A DNA stretch of 64,000 nucleotides from Sphingobacterium detergens (lineage in GTDB: Bacteria > Bacteroidota > Bacteroidia > Sphingobacteriales > Sphingobacteriaceae): contig NZ_RAPY01000001.1 of the NCBI RefSeq assembly GCF_003610355.1, positions 124,001 to 188,000 on the forward strand. Direction: 5' to 3'. The position numbers and the translations under genes are program-made. Positions 51,692 through 61,286 of the stretch are shown here, in pieces. Numbering within the stretch: the stretch's first letter is position 1; each line of letters starts with the position of its first letter. The notes under the pieces were generated by a model. It had not been told where the DNA came from. It was given only the letters and a program-made list of their open reading frames with translations, and did not search any database.

Positions 51692-52774
51692 TTGAAAGAG
51701 CAATCCTTTAAAGATCAATTGTTGGCGTATATCCACAACCGCTTGGAGGTGCAGTATTATGAGTCATTTTTTGACGAAATGGCCGAGATGGATGCTGCAA
51801 TTCTGGAATTATGGATCGCTGAGATGCTGGATCAGGATGAAGGACAAGTATTACAACAGATTCACTTACCAGATTTAAGCATTGTTCATCGAAAAGTGCT
51901 CGATCATATCTATGCCGTAGATCCGCCCAAGCCTACACTAATCCGGAGCATAAGCCCGTGGGTCTGGGCTTCCTGTGCCGCCGTTCTACTCTGTGTACTG
52001 TCGGTTCTCTTTTTGAAAAATTTCTCTACCTCAATAAAGGACCAGGTCACTTGGTATGAAAATAAAAATGCCTATACGATCTATGCTCAGCTTCCTGATA
52101 GTACGACTGTTATCCTTTATCCACAGGCTAAAATCGGATTCGATTACAACGACCAAGGCCACCGCGATGTAGAGCAGGTGCAAGGTCGGGTTATTTACAA
52201 GGTGCACAAAAACAAAAATGCACCTTTTCAAGTCAATTACAGAGGATATTTGACCACTGCCTTAGGCACAATATTCAGCGTAGACCCCAAGGATGCCGAT
52301 CATGTACTAATAAAACTAATGGAGGGCAAAATCTCTGTCGGATCAGTTACGGCCGATAGCCGAAATTTAATATACCTCCAACCAAAAGAAGAAGTATTGG
52401 TTAACTTAAAACTTCAGCAGATGATTAAGTTTTCGGAGCCCGAATTGACAAAATCTCAGCCTGCCCGTGTGGATAAGGAGTTAAGAAAACTCATTCCACA
52501 TCTAACCGCCAATGTAGAATGGACCAATCAGTCTGTCAAATTTAATCAAACCAAAAATGTTCAACTCCTAAGAGTAATCGAAAGCCTTTATGATGTTTCG
52601 ATTATATGCGATAATCCTGATTTACTCAACAGTTCATTTACAGGAAGTTTAAATAGCAAAGAATCGCTAGTCAATTTCTTGACCAGCTTCTGCCAATTGA
52701 ACGGTTGTACATTCCAAGTGAAAAATGGTATTGTCAACATCAGTAATTCGGGAAGAAAGGAGGACGTACAGTAG
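51692..52774 (+). CDS. FecR-family anti-sigma factor
   Basis: The product is 360 residues, read from a TTG because no ATG in frame exists before the first 29 codons, and the N-terminal sigma-binding helices (FKDQLLAYIHNRLEVQYYES) are needed. One membrane segment (about residues 88-110, WVWASCAAVLLCVLSVLFL) precedes the FecR domain (QLPDSTTVILYPQAKIGF, VEQVQGRVIYKVHKNK, TALGTIFSVDP) and a DUF4974 domain (VKFNQTKNVQLLRVIESLYDVSI). It lies between its sigma factor and SusC. Confidence 0.92.
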   Translation: MKEQSFKDQLLAYIHNRLEVQYYESFFDEMAEMDAAILELWIAEMLDQDEGQVLQQIHLPDLSIVHRKVLDHIYAVDPPKPTLIRSISPWVWASCAAVLLCVLSVLFLKNFSTSIKDQVTWYENKNAYTIYAQLPDSTTVILYPQAKIGFDYNDQGHRDVEQVQGRVIYKVHKNKNAPFQVNYRGYLTTALGTIFSVDPKDADHVLIKLMEGKISVGSVTADSRNLIYLQPKEEVLVNLKLQQMIKFSEPELTKSQPARVDKELRKLIPHLTANVEWTNQSVKFNQTKNVQLLRVIESLYDVSIICDNPDLLNSSFTGSLNSKESLVNFLTSFCQLNGCTFQVKNGIVNISNSGRKEDVQ

Positions 52775-52841
52775 GATAGAATCAACCCAACGCGGAAAAA
52801 TAAACCAATATATAAACCAGAGTAACCAACTGTAAACAATT

Positions 52842-55800
52842 ATGAAGCATATTCTAATCAAATTAATGCTCGTGGGATTGCTATTTCCATACTTTTCTGT
52901 AGGATTTGCGCAATCAAACCTGAAAGTAAATGGTAAAATAGTAGACAACGAAGGTAATACATTACCCGGCGCAACTATTGATCTTGTCCACGAGAAGAGC
53001 AGTAAAAAACTCCACTTTGTGGCCGATAACAACGGATTGTTTGTTTTAACCCCGCTTGTTGCTGGTGAAAATTATATGATCTATGCCCACCATCTCGGCT
53101 ACGATACCGATTCTGTTAAGCATTTTGTGGCAACCGCTACCAGCAAAAACACTGTGCTTATCCGTCTGAAACCAAACGCCGGAATGATAGAGGAAGTTGT
53201 TGTCGTCGGTTATGGTGTGCAGAAAAAGGTCAATTTGACGGGCGCTGTTTCCGCCGTATCGGGAGAAGATCTGAATAATAGGCCCGCAGGGCAAACCTCT
53301 TCGGCCCTTCAGGGCATGGCCTCGGGAGTAACCGTCACACAGCGTTCTGGCAAGCCGGGAGCGGACGGTGCGGATATCCGTATCCGCGGTATCGGTACAC
53401 TTGGCAACGCAGCACCTTTAGTGCTGATTGATGGGATCGAGGGCTCTATCAATAATATCGACCCCAATTTAATAGAGAATATTTCCATATTAAAAGATGC
53501 CGCCTCCGCATCGATCTACGGTTCGAGAGCTGCCAATGGTGTCATCTTGGTCACGACCAAAAGGGGAAGTTCTGATAAAGTCGCTATTGCCTACAATAAT
53601 TATTTCGGTTGGCAGTCGGCGACCAATATGCCCAAAATCGTCAATGCCCTGGATCATATGCTGCTGACTAATGAAGCGTATACCAATGTTGGTGCGAGTC
53701 CATTATATCCAGAGGATATCATTGCCGCCTATCGAAATCAGGGCAATGGTAGTTCGGACGAGTATCCCAATACCAATTGGCAAAAGGAATCGTTGCAGGG
53801 GAATGGATTTCAGCAAAGCCATTTTCTGACAGTCAATGCAGGCACAAATAAAGTAAAAATGCTGACTTCGGTCGGTTATTTCGACCAGAAGGGGTTGACA
53901 CTGAATAGTTCGTTTAAGCGCTATACTATCCGCAACAACGTGGATGTTAAATTCTCAGATAAGCTCGCCGTTAAATTTGACTTTCAATACGTCAATCCGA
54001 TCGTCACCTCACCCGCAGCGAGCATTGAAGAGCTTTTTCAGTGGATGAGCAGTATTCCCGCCAATCAATCCTTTAGAAATTCTAATGGTACCTGGGGACT
54101 AGGTTGGAATGGTAATAATCCCGTCTCGGCGGCTGCAGATGGCGGTGTTGCGACCAACAAAAGTCCATTTGGTAGTATCAACGCATCAGTGATCTACAGA
54201 CCCAAAGAATGGTTGACTGCCGAGGTCAATTATGCACCGAAATATGCGACGCAGGTAAATAAGAATTTCCGAAAAGCAGTACAGTCCTATTTTCCAGATG
54301 GTACACCGAGCTTCTCGGTCCCTATGCGTACAGCACTTACCCAGTACAATAGCCAAGAACTTTTTAATAATATGCGAGCGACCCTTACGCTAAACAGGGA
54401 TTTTGGTCCACATCAGTTTAAAGCATTGATTGGTGGTTCGCGGGAAGACTACAAGATTGATTACGCTCAGGGTTTTAGGGACACCTACGTTCTCCCTGAC
54501 TATGAAGTACTCAATGCTGGGTCGGCACTGAATCAGTCAGCTACGGGAAGTGCTTCCGAGTGGGCGTTACAATCTTTATTTTCCCGGATCAATTACGTTT
54601 TCAAAGATCGTTATCTTTTGGAACTCAATGCACGCTACGATGGTTCGTCCAGGTTTGCCAAAGGTAATCGTTATGGTTTTTTTCCGTCGGCATCTGCAGG
54701 ATGGCGTTTTTCTGAGGAGCAGTTCCTAACCGCATCCAAGGGCTGGCTTACAGAGGGAAAAATCAGGGCATCATGGGGTAAACTGGGAAATCAGAATATC
54801 GGGACCTATCCGGCCGTGGCATCTTTAAACCTAGGTTCGTATACATTGGGCAATGGCATCGTCAATACGGCAGCGCTAAATGATATGTCCAATCCTGATA
54901 TTACATGGGAGTCTACTGAGGAGAAAAATATCGGGATTGATCTTACCCTATTTAAGCGATGGACTATTACCGCAGATCTATACAACAGAAAAACCAGCGA
55001 TATATTATTACAGCTGGACATCCCGCTCATCATTGGTTTGAATAAGCCCTATCAAAATGCGGGCGTGGTCGAAAATAAAGGTTGGGAACTTTCCATGGGC
55101 TATCGGAGTGATCCGGGCAAAGCCTTTAAATATAATTTTACGTTTAACCTCTCTGATGTCAGAAACAAAGTATTGGATATGCGGGGAATCAATCAGACTG
55201 GTCTAACGGTCAATCGGGAAGGTTATCCCATTAACTCGATCTTTGGCTATGTTTCGGAAGGCTTTTTCCAGACGACCGACGAAGTGAAAGCACATGCCAC
55301 ACAGTTTGGTACCTTGGCTCCGGGAGACCTCAAATATCGCGATCAAAATGGCGATGGCGTAGTTAATGAATCCGATAAGGTCATTATCGGGAGTACGATT
55401 CCACGATATACCTATTCGCTCAATTCCAACTTCAGTTTCAAAGGATTCGACCTCAGTTTTCTGTTGCAGGGTGTGGGAAAAGCCGATGGCTACCTCTATG
55501 GTGCAGGTATACAGCCTTTTACAACGACGGGGGCAATTGGCGGGACGATCCGTGAGGACAATAAAGACCGATGGACGCCTGACCATACTGCTGCTAAATA
55601 TCCGCGCCTGGCTTTCGGACAGAATAACAACCAGCAGTCCTCCCAGTTTTGGATGAAAAATGCCGCCTACCTTCGGCTGAAGAATTTGCAGCTCGGCTAT
55701 TCATTCCAGGCGGACCTGCTAAAGTCTATCGGACTGAATAGGTTCCGGGTATTTGTCAATGGCTCAAACCTATTCAGCGTAGACAAGTTTTGGGACGGTT

Positions 55801-55883
55801 ATGACGTCGAAGCACCTGTAGGCTATGGTAACTTTTACCCACAGGTAAAGGTGTATTCTTTTGGATTGGATATTACATTATAA
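52842..55883 (+). CDS. SusC/RagA TonB-linked outer-membrane protein without STN domain
   Basis: The product is 1,013 residues with a Sec signal (LMLVGLLFPYFSVGFAQ), a CarboxypepD-regulatory-like domain (about 28-110, VNGKIVDNEGNTLPGATI), the TonB-box region IEEVVVVGYGVQKK, a plug (IRIRGIGTLGNAAPLVLIDG, ILKDAASASIYGSRAANG) and a barrel ending LDITL. It is about 140 residues shorter than the SusC at 36877, the difference being the STN domain. That is odd, since an ECF sigma/FecR pair lies directly upstream and would normally need an STN-bearing transducer. The partner SusD follows after 11 bp. Confidence 0.96.
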   Translation: MKHILIKLMLVGLLFPYFSVGFAQSNLKVNGKIVDNEGNTLPGATIDLVHEKSSKKLHFVADNNGLFVLTPLVAGENYMIYAHHLGYDTDSVKHFVATATSKNTVLIRLKPNAGMIEEVVVVGYGVQKKVNLTGAVSAVSGEDLNNRPAGQTSSALQGMASGVTVTQRSGKPGADGADIRIRGIGTLGNAAPLVLIDGIEGSINNIDPNLIENISILKDAASASIYGSRAANGVILVTTKRGSSDKVAIAYNNYFGWQSATNMPKIVNALDHMLLTNEAYTNVGASPLYPEDIIAAYRNQGNGSSDEYPNTNWQKESLQGNGFQQSHFLTVNAGTNKVKMLTSVGYFDQKGLTLNSSFKRYTIRNNVDVKFSDKLAVKFDFQYVNPIVTSPAASIEELFQWMSSIPANQSFRNSNGTWGLGWNGNNPVSAAADGGVATNKSPFGSINASVIYRPKEWLTAEVNYAPKYATQVNKNFRKAVQSYFPDGTPSFSVPMRTALTQYNSQELFNNMRATLTLNRDFGPHQFKALIGGSREDYKIDYAQGFRDTYVLPDYEVLNAGSALNQSATGSASEWALQSLFSRINYVFKDRYLLELNARYDGSSRFAKGNRYGFFPSASAGWRFSEEQFLTASKGWLTEGKIRASWGKLGNQNIGTYPAVASLNLGSYTLGNGIVNTAALNDMSNPDITWESTEEKNIGIDLTLFKRWTITADLYNRKTSDILLQLDIPLIIGLNKPYQNAGVVENKGWELSMGYRSDPGKAFKYNFTFNLSDVRNKVLDMRGINQTGLTVNREGYPINSIFGYVSEGFFQTTDEVKAHATQFGTLAPGDLKYRDQNGDGVVNESDKVIIGSTIPRYTYSLNSNFSFKGFDLSFLLQGVGKADGYLYGAGIQPFTTTGAIGGTIREDNKDRWTPDHTAAKYPRLAFGQNNNQQSSQFWMKNAAYLRLKNLQLGYSFQADLLKSIGLNRFRVFVNGSNLFSVDKFWDGYDVEAPVGYGNFYPQVKVYSFGLDITL

Positions 55884-55894
55884 ACTTGGCATGT

Positions 55895-57586
55895 ATGAAA
55901 ACTCTAAATAAATTCGTATTATATACGCTATCGATTGCAGTTCTCCTTTTGGTGGGGGCATGCGAAAAATACCTGGACAGATCTCCCTTGGATGGTCCTT
56001 CGGACGAAAATTATTTCAAAAATCAGGATGAGCTGACATTGGTTGTCAATGGTTTGTACAGTGCCCTGGCATTTCATCCCACGGACGACATGCCTATCAA
56101 CCTCACACTTGATGATGCCACCGATATTGGGTGGGATCGTAATACCTCTGATTTACAGGCTGTGGGAAGAGGTGATCACGACAGCAACAATGGTTACATC
56201 CGGAATATCTGGACCAATTCCTATAAGGTCATTGGCAAATGTAATTTTATACTCGACAATATCCAGAAGTTGGATGGAAAGATGGATGCCAATCTTCAAA
56301 AGCGTTATAAAGCAGAGACACAGTTTATCCGGGCCTATGTCTACCAATATTTGATTGATTATTTCGGTGGAGTGCCTTTAGTGACGAGCGGCCTGAGCCT
56401 GGTGGAGGCCAATGTCCCCAAAACAGCAAAGGCCGAAATTGCAGCATTCATCCTCAAAGAACTTGCTGAAGCGTCAGCTATCTTGCCGGTGAGCTATGGC
56501 TCGGCTGATGTAGGACGCGCTACCAAAGGAGCGGCTTTGGCCATACGGGCTCGGGCAGCACTCAATAATGGGCTGTGGGAAGAAGCAGCGCGTTCTGCCA
56601 AAGAAGTCATGGACCTGAAAGTATACGCCTTACACCCCGACTTCGGCCAATTGTTTACCTATGATGGAGAGGCATCCAAGGAGATTATTTTTGCTTTTCA
56701 ATATCTACGATTACAAAAAACAAAGACCCACAGTGCTACGCGCGGATTTCTGTCACGCAACGCACAGGGAACTTCCAACAAAATTCCGTCACAATCCGTT
56801 GTTGATAGTTATCTCTGTACCGACGGATTTGCCATTGATAAATCTTCCAGATTTGATCCTAAAAAACCATTTGCCAATCGGGATCCGCGTCTGGGCTATA
56901 CCATTGCACTTCCCGGCAGCACGTTTTTTGGTTTTCAGTTTGAGACCCATAAGGATAGCATAACCTGCTGGAACTACACCTACAATACTTCTACGGCAGT
57001 ACGCATCCAAAATCAGGACGCGATCAATGCCTATGCGACCTTTTCTGGTTATTGCTGGAAAAAATATGTCGATATCAAAGACAAGGACTTTACCATGGAA
57101 TCGGAGTTAAATATTATTCAGAGCCGATATGCTGAAGTTTTGTTGATTTATGCAGAGGCGATGATTGAAAGCAATAAGATCGACCAAACGGTGTATGATG
57201 CGATCAACAGTATTCGGCAGCGTCCTAGCGTTGACATGCCAGTAATATCCAGCGGTAAAACGCAAATTGAGCTGCGCGAGATCGTACGCAAAGAAAGACT
57301 TTATGAATTGACCAATGAGGGCTTTCGTCTGGTCGATTTGAGGCGTTGGAAACTGGCCGATAAATTCATGAATTCAACATTCTATGGCCGCATTCCAAAA
57401 GGCTTGCTGGCCAATGCGCCGACGATCGATGAAGATAGTTACGTGAATTATAAAAATGTTGCTAATCAGAAAGACATGCGGGTTATCGAGTTACGCAAGT
57501 TCGATCCCAACAAGAATTACCTTTGGCCGATCCCGAATATTGAAATTGTAACCAATAAAAACCTGGAACAAAATCCAGGCTATTAA
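55895..57586 (+). CDS. SusD/RagB family nutrient-uptake lipoprotein
   Basis: The product is 563 residues from the ATG at 55895 (an in-frame TTG lies three codons upstream). It has a lipoprotein signal ending LLVGAC and the SusD start EKYLDRSPLDGPSDENYFKN. TPR-like helices (AETQFIRAYVYQYLIDYFGGVPLV, SRYAEVLLIYAEAMIESN) and the C-terminal REIVRKERLYELTNEGFRLVDLRRW with NKNLEQNPGY are standard. It pairs with the SusC directly upstream and should bind the substrate at the surface. Confidence 0.96.
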   Translation: MKTLNKFVLYTLSIAVLLLVGACEKYLDRSPLDGPSDENYFKNQDELTLVVNGLYSALAFHPTDDMPINLTLDDATDIGWDRNTSDLQAVGRGDHDSNNGYIRNIWTNSYKVIGKCNFILDNIQKLDGKMDANLQKRYKAETQFIRAYVYQYLIDYFGGVPLVTSGLSLVEANVPKTAKAEIAAFILKELAEASAILPVSYGSADVGRATKGAALAIRARAALNNGLWEEAARSAKEVMDLKVYALHPDFGQLFTYDGEASKEIIFAFQYLRLQKTKTHSATRGFLSRNAQGTSNKIPSQSVVDSYLCTDGFAIDKSSRFDPKKPFANRDPRLGYTIALPGSTFFGFQFETHKDSITCWNYTYNTSTAVRIQNQDAINAYATFSGYCWKKYVDIKDKDFTMESELNIIQSRYAEVLLIYAEAMIESNKIDQTVYDAINSIRQRPSVDMPVISSGKTQIELREIVRKERLYELTNEGFRLVDLRRWKLADKFMNSTFYGRIPKGLLANAPTIDEDSYVNYKNVANQKDMRVIELRKFDPNKNYLWPIPNIEIVTNKNLEQNPGY

Positions 57587-57592
57587 ATTCCA

Positions 57593-59599
57593 ATGATGAT
57601 GAGAAAAACACTTTTAATGACCATTGGCCTTTTGACCATGTTTTGGCATTTAGTCAAAGGGCAGACCGACAGAAAGGTAGATCTATGTATCTATGGTGCC
57701 ACTTCAGCCGGAGTAATAGCTGCCTACACCGCTTCACAGGCAGGAAAATCAGTGTTACTGATTGATCCGGGCACACGGGTAGGTGGGCTCAGTTCTGGTG
57801 GATTGGGGCAGACGGATATCGGGAATAAATATGTCGTCACAGGGCTCGCCCTTGATTTTTACCGCAAAATGGGCAAGCACTATGGCAGTTTTGAACAATG
57901 GATTTTTGAACCGAAGGTTGCCGAATCTATTTTTAAGGACTATCTAGCACATGCTGGCATACAAACACTGATGGGGCTTCGTTTGATAGGCGTAGAGACT
58001 GCGCATCGTTCCATCAAAAGCATAACTCTGCTTCCGAGTGAAAGCAGGGAAGGCAAAAATATAACGGTTACGGCTAACGTCTTTATGGACTGTAGCTATG
58101 AGGGCGATCTTATGGCCAAAGCTGGCGTGTCCTACCATGTGGGGCGGGAGTCGAATAGTACCTATGGTGAAACGATTAACGGTGTGCAATTGCTTGATGG
58201 TCATCAGTTTCCGGACGGTGTAGATCCTTATAGGATAAAAGGTGATCCCGGGAGCGGTGTTTTATGGGGGATCAGTACGGGGCCTTTAAAAGAAAATGGA
58301 ACGGGAGACGCCAAGGTTCAAGCCTATAATTATCGGATCACATTGACCAATGTCCCTGAAAACAGAATAGCAATCACCAAACCCCACAATTACGACGCAA
58401 CCAACTATGAACTCTTAAAGCGGCAAAAGGAGATACAGCCCTGGAAGAGTATCCAAGACGTATTTATCTGGAGTCTTATGCCCAATGGAAAGACTGATAT
58501 CAATAATAGAAATGGATTTTCAACAGATATGATTGGCATGAACTGGCATTACCCTGAAGCCGATTTTTTCGAACGGAAAGAGATTATTCAGGCCCATGAA
58601 GATTACACCAAAGGTCTTTTATATTTTGTCGCAAACGATCGTTCGGTGCCGGAGCCGATCCGAAGCGAATTCAAAAAATGGGGTTATCCCAAAGACGAAT
58701 ATCTTGACAATGGACATTGGTCACCGCAATTATATATCCGCGAAGCCAGAAGGATGATTGGTGATGTCGTCATGACCCAAGACCACTGTCAGGGCCGAAA
58801 AGTCGTGTCCGATGGGGTAGGCTATGCCGCATACACCATGGATTCGCACAATTGTGACCGAGTGATCGTCAATGGTATGGTCAAAAATGAAGGTAACGTT
58901 GAGGTTGGCGGATTTTCTCCCTTCCCGATTTCCTACAGAGCGATCGTCCCCAAAAAAGAAGAGATCAATAATCTTTTGGTCCCGGTGTGCTTGTCGGCAA
59001 GTCATATCGCCTTTGGTTCCATTCGCATGGAGCCTGTATTTATGGTGCTGGGGCAGTCCGCTGCTGTAGCAGCCTGCGAGGCAATTGACAACAAAACTGC
59101 CGTTCAGGATGTTGATATAAGACGCGTGCAAAAAATATTGCGTGACAACCCAAAGGCTGATGGCCGTAGGGCCGATTATATCATTCATGTAGACGATAAA
59201 GATCAGGTTATGTTGAAAGGAACTTGGCGTAAATCCGCAAAAAAAGGTTATGGCATGAGTTACCAGGAAGCCGACAGCAGCCCCGGGGCCATGGCCCGTT
59301 TTACTCCCGGTAAAGATTTTGCCGGTGGAAAATATATGCTGTACAGCTATTTTCCTAGAACTGCCGAAAGCACCGAGAGCGGGACATTCATTATCCATAC
59401 AGGGAAGACAAGGATCGAAAAAACAATAAATTTTAAGGAAGTCAATATTCTCGGACAGACCACAAGTACTTGGGTAGCGCTCGGCGAATATGCTTTTGAA
59501 AAGGGAAGAAGTAAGCCCTATGTTGAGATTACCTCGGACGCAAAAGGCATATTGGCTGCAAATGCCATCTTGTGGGTTCCCGTTTCAGACCAAAATTAA
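57593..59599 (+). CDS. exported FAD-dependent oxidoreductase with golvesin-like C-terminal domain
   Basis: The product is 668 residues with a Sec signal (LLMTIGLLTMFWHLVKGQ). The FAD-binding N-terminus is IYGATSAGVIAAYTASQAGKSVLLIDP, a Rossmann motif in which the usual G-x-G-x-x-G is G-A-T-S-A-G, followed by VGGLSSGGLGQTD. Other conserved parts are CSYEGDLMAKAGVSYHVGRE and HIAFGSIRMEPVFMVLGQSAAVAA. The last 120 residues (MLKGTWRKSAKKGYGMSYQEA, STWVALGEYAFEKG) fit a golvesin-like beta-sandwich. It is probably a secreted flavoprotein that oxidises a sugar or related ligand. A paralogue without the last domain follows after 6 bp. Confidence 0.9.
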   Translation: MMMRKTLLMTIGLLTMFWHLVKGQTDRKVDLCIYGATSAGVIAAYTASQAGKSVLLIDPGTRVGGLSSGGLGQTDIGNKYVVTGLALDFYRKMGKHYGSFEQWIFEPKVAESIFKDYLAHAGIQTLMGLRLIGVETAHRSIKSITLLPSESREGKNITVTANVFMDCSYEGDLMAKAGVSYHVGRESNSTYGETINGVQLLDGHQFPDGVDPYRIKGDPGSGVLWGISTGPLKENGTGDAKVQAYNYRITLTNVPENRIAITKPHNYDATNYELLKRQKEIQPWKSIQDVFIWSLMPNGKTDINNRNGFSTDMIGMNWHYPEADFFERKEIIQAHEDYTKGLLYFVANDRSVPEPIRSEFKKWGYPKDEYLDNGHWSPQLYIREARRMIGDVVMTQDHCQGRKVVSDGVGYAAYTMDSHNCDRVIVNGMVKNEGNVEVGGFSPFPISYRAIVPKKEEINNLLVPVCLSASHIAFGSIRMEPVFMVLGQSAAVAACEAIDNKTAVQDVDIRRVQKILRDNPKADGRRADYIIHVDDKDQVMLKGTWRKSAKKGYGMSYQEADSSPGAMARFTPGKDFAGGKYMLYSYFPRTAESTESGTFIIHTGKTRIEKTINFKEVNILGQTTSTWVALGEYAFEKGRSKPYVEITSDAKGILAANAILWVPVSDQN

Positions 59600-59605
59600 G
59601 TACAT

Positions 59606-61255
59606 ATGCAAAAGATAAAAATAGGGTTAAAATTAATGTTTGTCTTGGCTTTTCTGCAGGTTGAGGCCCAGCATTCGACCACGAAGGTAGACGTGGTCGT
59701 TTACGGCGGTACACCGGCAGCCATCACCGCTGCATTGCAAGTAAAACAGGCCGGCAAATCTGTGCTTCTCTTATCACCAGATCAGCATTTGGGAGGTCTG
59801 AGTTCAGGCGGACTTGGTTATACCGATTCTGGCAATAAAGCAGTTATTGGTGGTCTGGCCAAAAAATTCTACCAGGATGTATATAACCATTACTCCAGGG
59901 AGTCGAGCTGGAATTGGCAATCCCGGGCCTCCTTTGGCAATCGTGGGCAGGGCACCGTCGCGATGGATAGTGCGCATCGAACGATGTGGATTTTTGAACC
60001 CCATGTAGCCGAGGACATTTTTGATTCTTGGGTGCGGGATCATCAGATTGATGTTGTTCGTGGAGCATATTTAGATCGGCAGGAAAGTGCTATCGTTAAA
60101 GAAGGCACAACCATCAAGACCATTAAAACGGTAGACGGAAAGATCTATGAAGCGAAGATATTTATTGATGCCACTTATGAAGGTGATCTGATGGCGCTGG
60201 CCAAAATCAGTTACACGATCGGGCGGGAGGCCAACCACACCTATGAGGAGCAGTGGAATGGTGTTCAGACCGGAGTCTTTCAGCACAGGCACCACTTTAT
60301 CGCTCAGATCAGCCCCTACAAGCGCGAGGGAGATCCGAGCAGCGGCCTGGTATACGGCGTTTCAGCACAAGATCCTGGGCAATATGGCGCAGCAGATCAG
60401 AAGCTGCAAGCCTATTGCTTCCGCATGTGCCTGACCAATGATGCTCGCAATCGGAAGCCCTTTGCCAAACCTATTGCGTACGATCCGCAGCATTATGTCT
60501 TGTTACAGCGTTTATTTCGCGCGGGCTGGGACGAAGCCTTTCAAAAATTTGATCTGGTGCCCAACCATAAGACCGATGCCAATAACCATGGTCCGTTCAG
60601 CACAGATTTTATTGGGATGAATTATAATTATCCCGAAGCAAGCTATGCCGAACGCAAGTCCATTATCGAAGCCCATCGCCGGTATCAACAAGGCCTATAT
60701 TATTTTATGGCCAATGATCCTTCCGTCCCAACAGCAATCAGGACAAAGATGGCCGAATGGGGGCTGGCAAAAGATGAATTTGAAGATAATGACAATTGGC
60801 CTTGGCAATTATATATACGAGAAGCCAGGCGGATGCTAGGACACTATGTGACGACCGAACATAATATTTTGGGCAAGCGCAAAGTAGAAGATCCGATTGG
60901 CATGGGCTCATATACCTTGGATTCGCACAATACCCAACGCTATGTGACCAAAGAAGGATTTGTCCAGAATGAGGGCGATATTGGTGTCCATGTGCCAGCA
61001 CCTTACGCCATTTCCTATGGATCAATTATCCCAAGAAGCGATGAATGCAGCAATTTACTCGTTCCGGTCTGCCTCTCCAGTTCGCATATTGCCTTTGGTT
61101 CTATCCGTATGGAGCCCGTATTTATGGTATTGGGGCAGAGCGCAGGAGTTGCTGCGGTATTAGCGCTTGATAATGATGGGGTTGTGCAGCACGTGGATTA
61201 CGGCATGTTAAAAAAACAACTGCTGGAGTCGGGCCAAGTATTGGAAAAAAAATAA
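59606..61255 (+). CDS. exported FAD-dependent oxidoreductase, paralogue of the preceding gene
   Basis: The product is 549 residues with a Sec signal (LMFVLAFLQVEAQ). It aligns with the first 550 residues of the preceding protein: VYGGTPAAITAALQVKQAGKSVLL, LGGLSSGGLGYTDSGN, DATYEGDLMALAKISYTIGRE and AFGSIRMEPVFMVLGQSAG. The golvesin-like domain is missing. An insertion of about 15-20 residues (RESSWNWQSRASFGNRGQGT) near residue 95 is not in the upstream paralogue. The tandem pair probably arose by duplication and divergence, with different substrate ranges. Confidence 0.9.
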   Translation: MQKIKIGLKLMFVLAFLQVEAQHSTTKVDVVVYGGTPAAITAALQVKQAGKSVLLLSPDQHLGGLSSGGLGYTDSGNKAVIGGLAKKFYQDVYNHYSRESSWNWQSRASFGNRGQGTVAMDSAHRTMWIFEPHVAEDIFDSWVRDHQIDVVRGAYLDRQESAIVKEGTTIKTIKTVDGKIYEAKIFIDATYEGDLMALAKISYTIGREANHTYEEQWNGVQTGVFQHRHHFIAQISPYKREGDPSSGLVYGVSAQDPGQYGAADQKLQAYCFRMCLTNDARNRKPFAKPIAYDPQHYVLLQRLFRAGWDEAFQKFDLVPNHKTDANNHGPFSTDFIGMNYNYPEASYAERKSIIEAHRRYQQGLYYFMANDPSVPTAIRTKMAEWGLAKDEFEDNDNWPWQLYIREARRMLGHYVTTEHNILGKRKVEDPIGMGSYTLDSHNTQRYVTKEGFVQNEGDIGVHVPAPYAISYGSIIPRSDECSNLLVPVCLSSSHIAFGSIRMEPVFMVLGQSAGVAAVLALDNDGVVQHVDYGMLKKQLLESGQVLEKK

Positions 61256-61286
61256 TATATTGAAATAGAATTATACTGGATATAGG

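Noticed and set aside
58730..59398. 222-codon minus-strand frame opposite the first flavoprotein gene.
   Set aside because: Shadow of a well-conserved oxidoreductase, favoured by codon bias; no motif.
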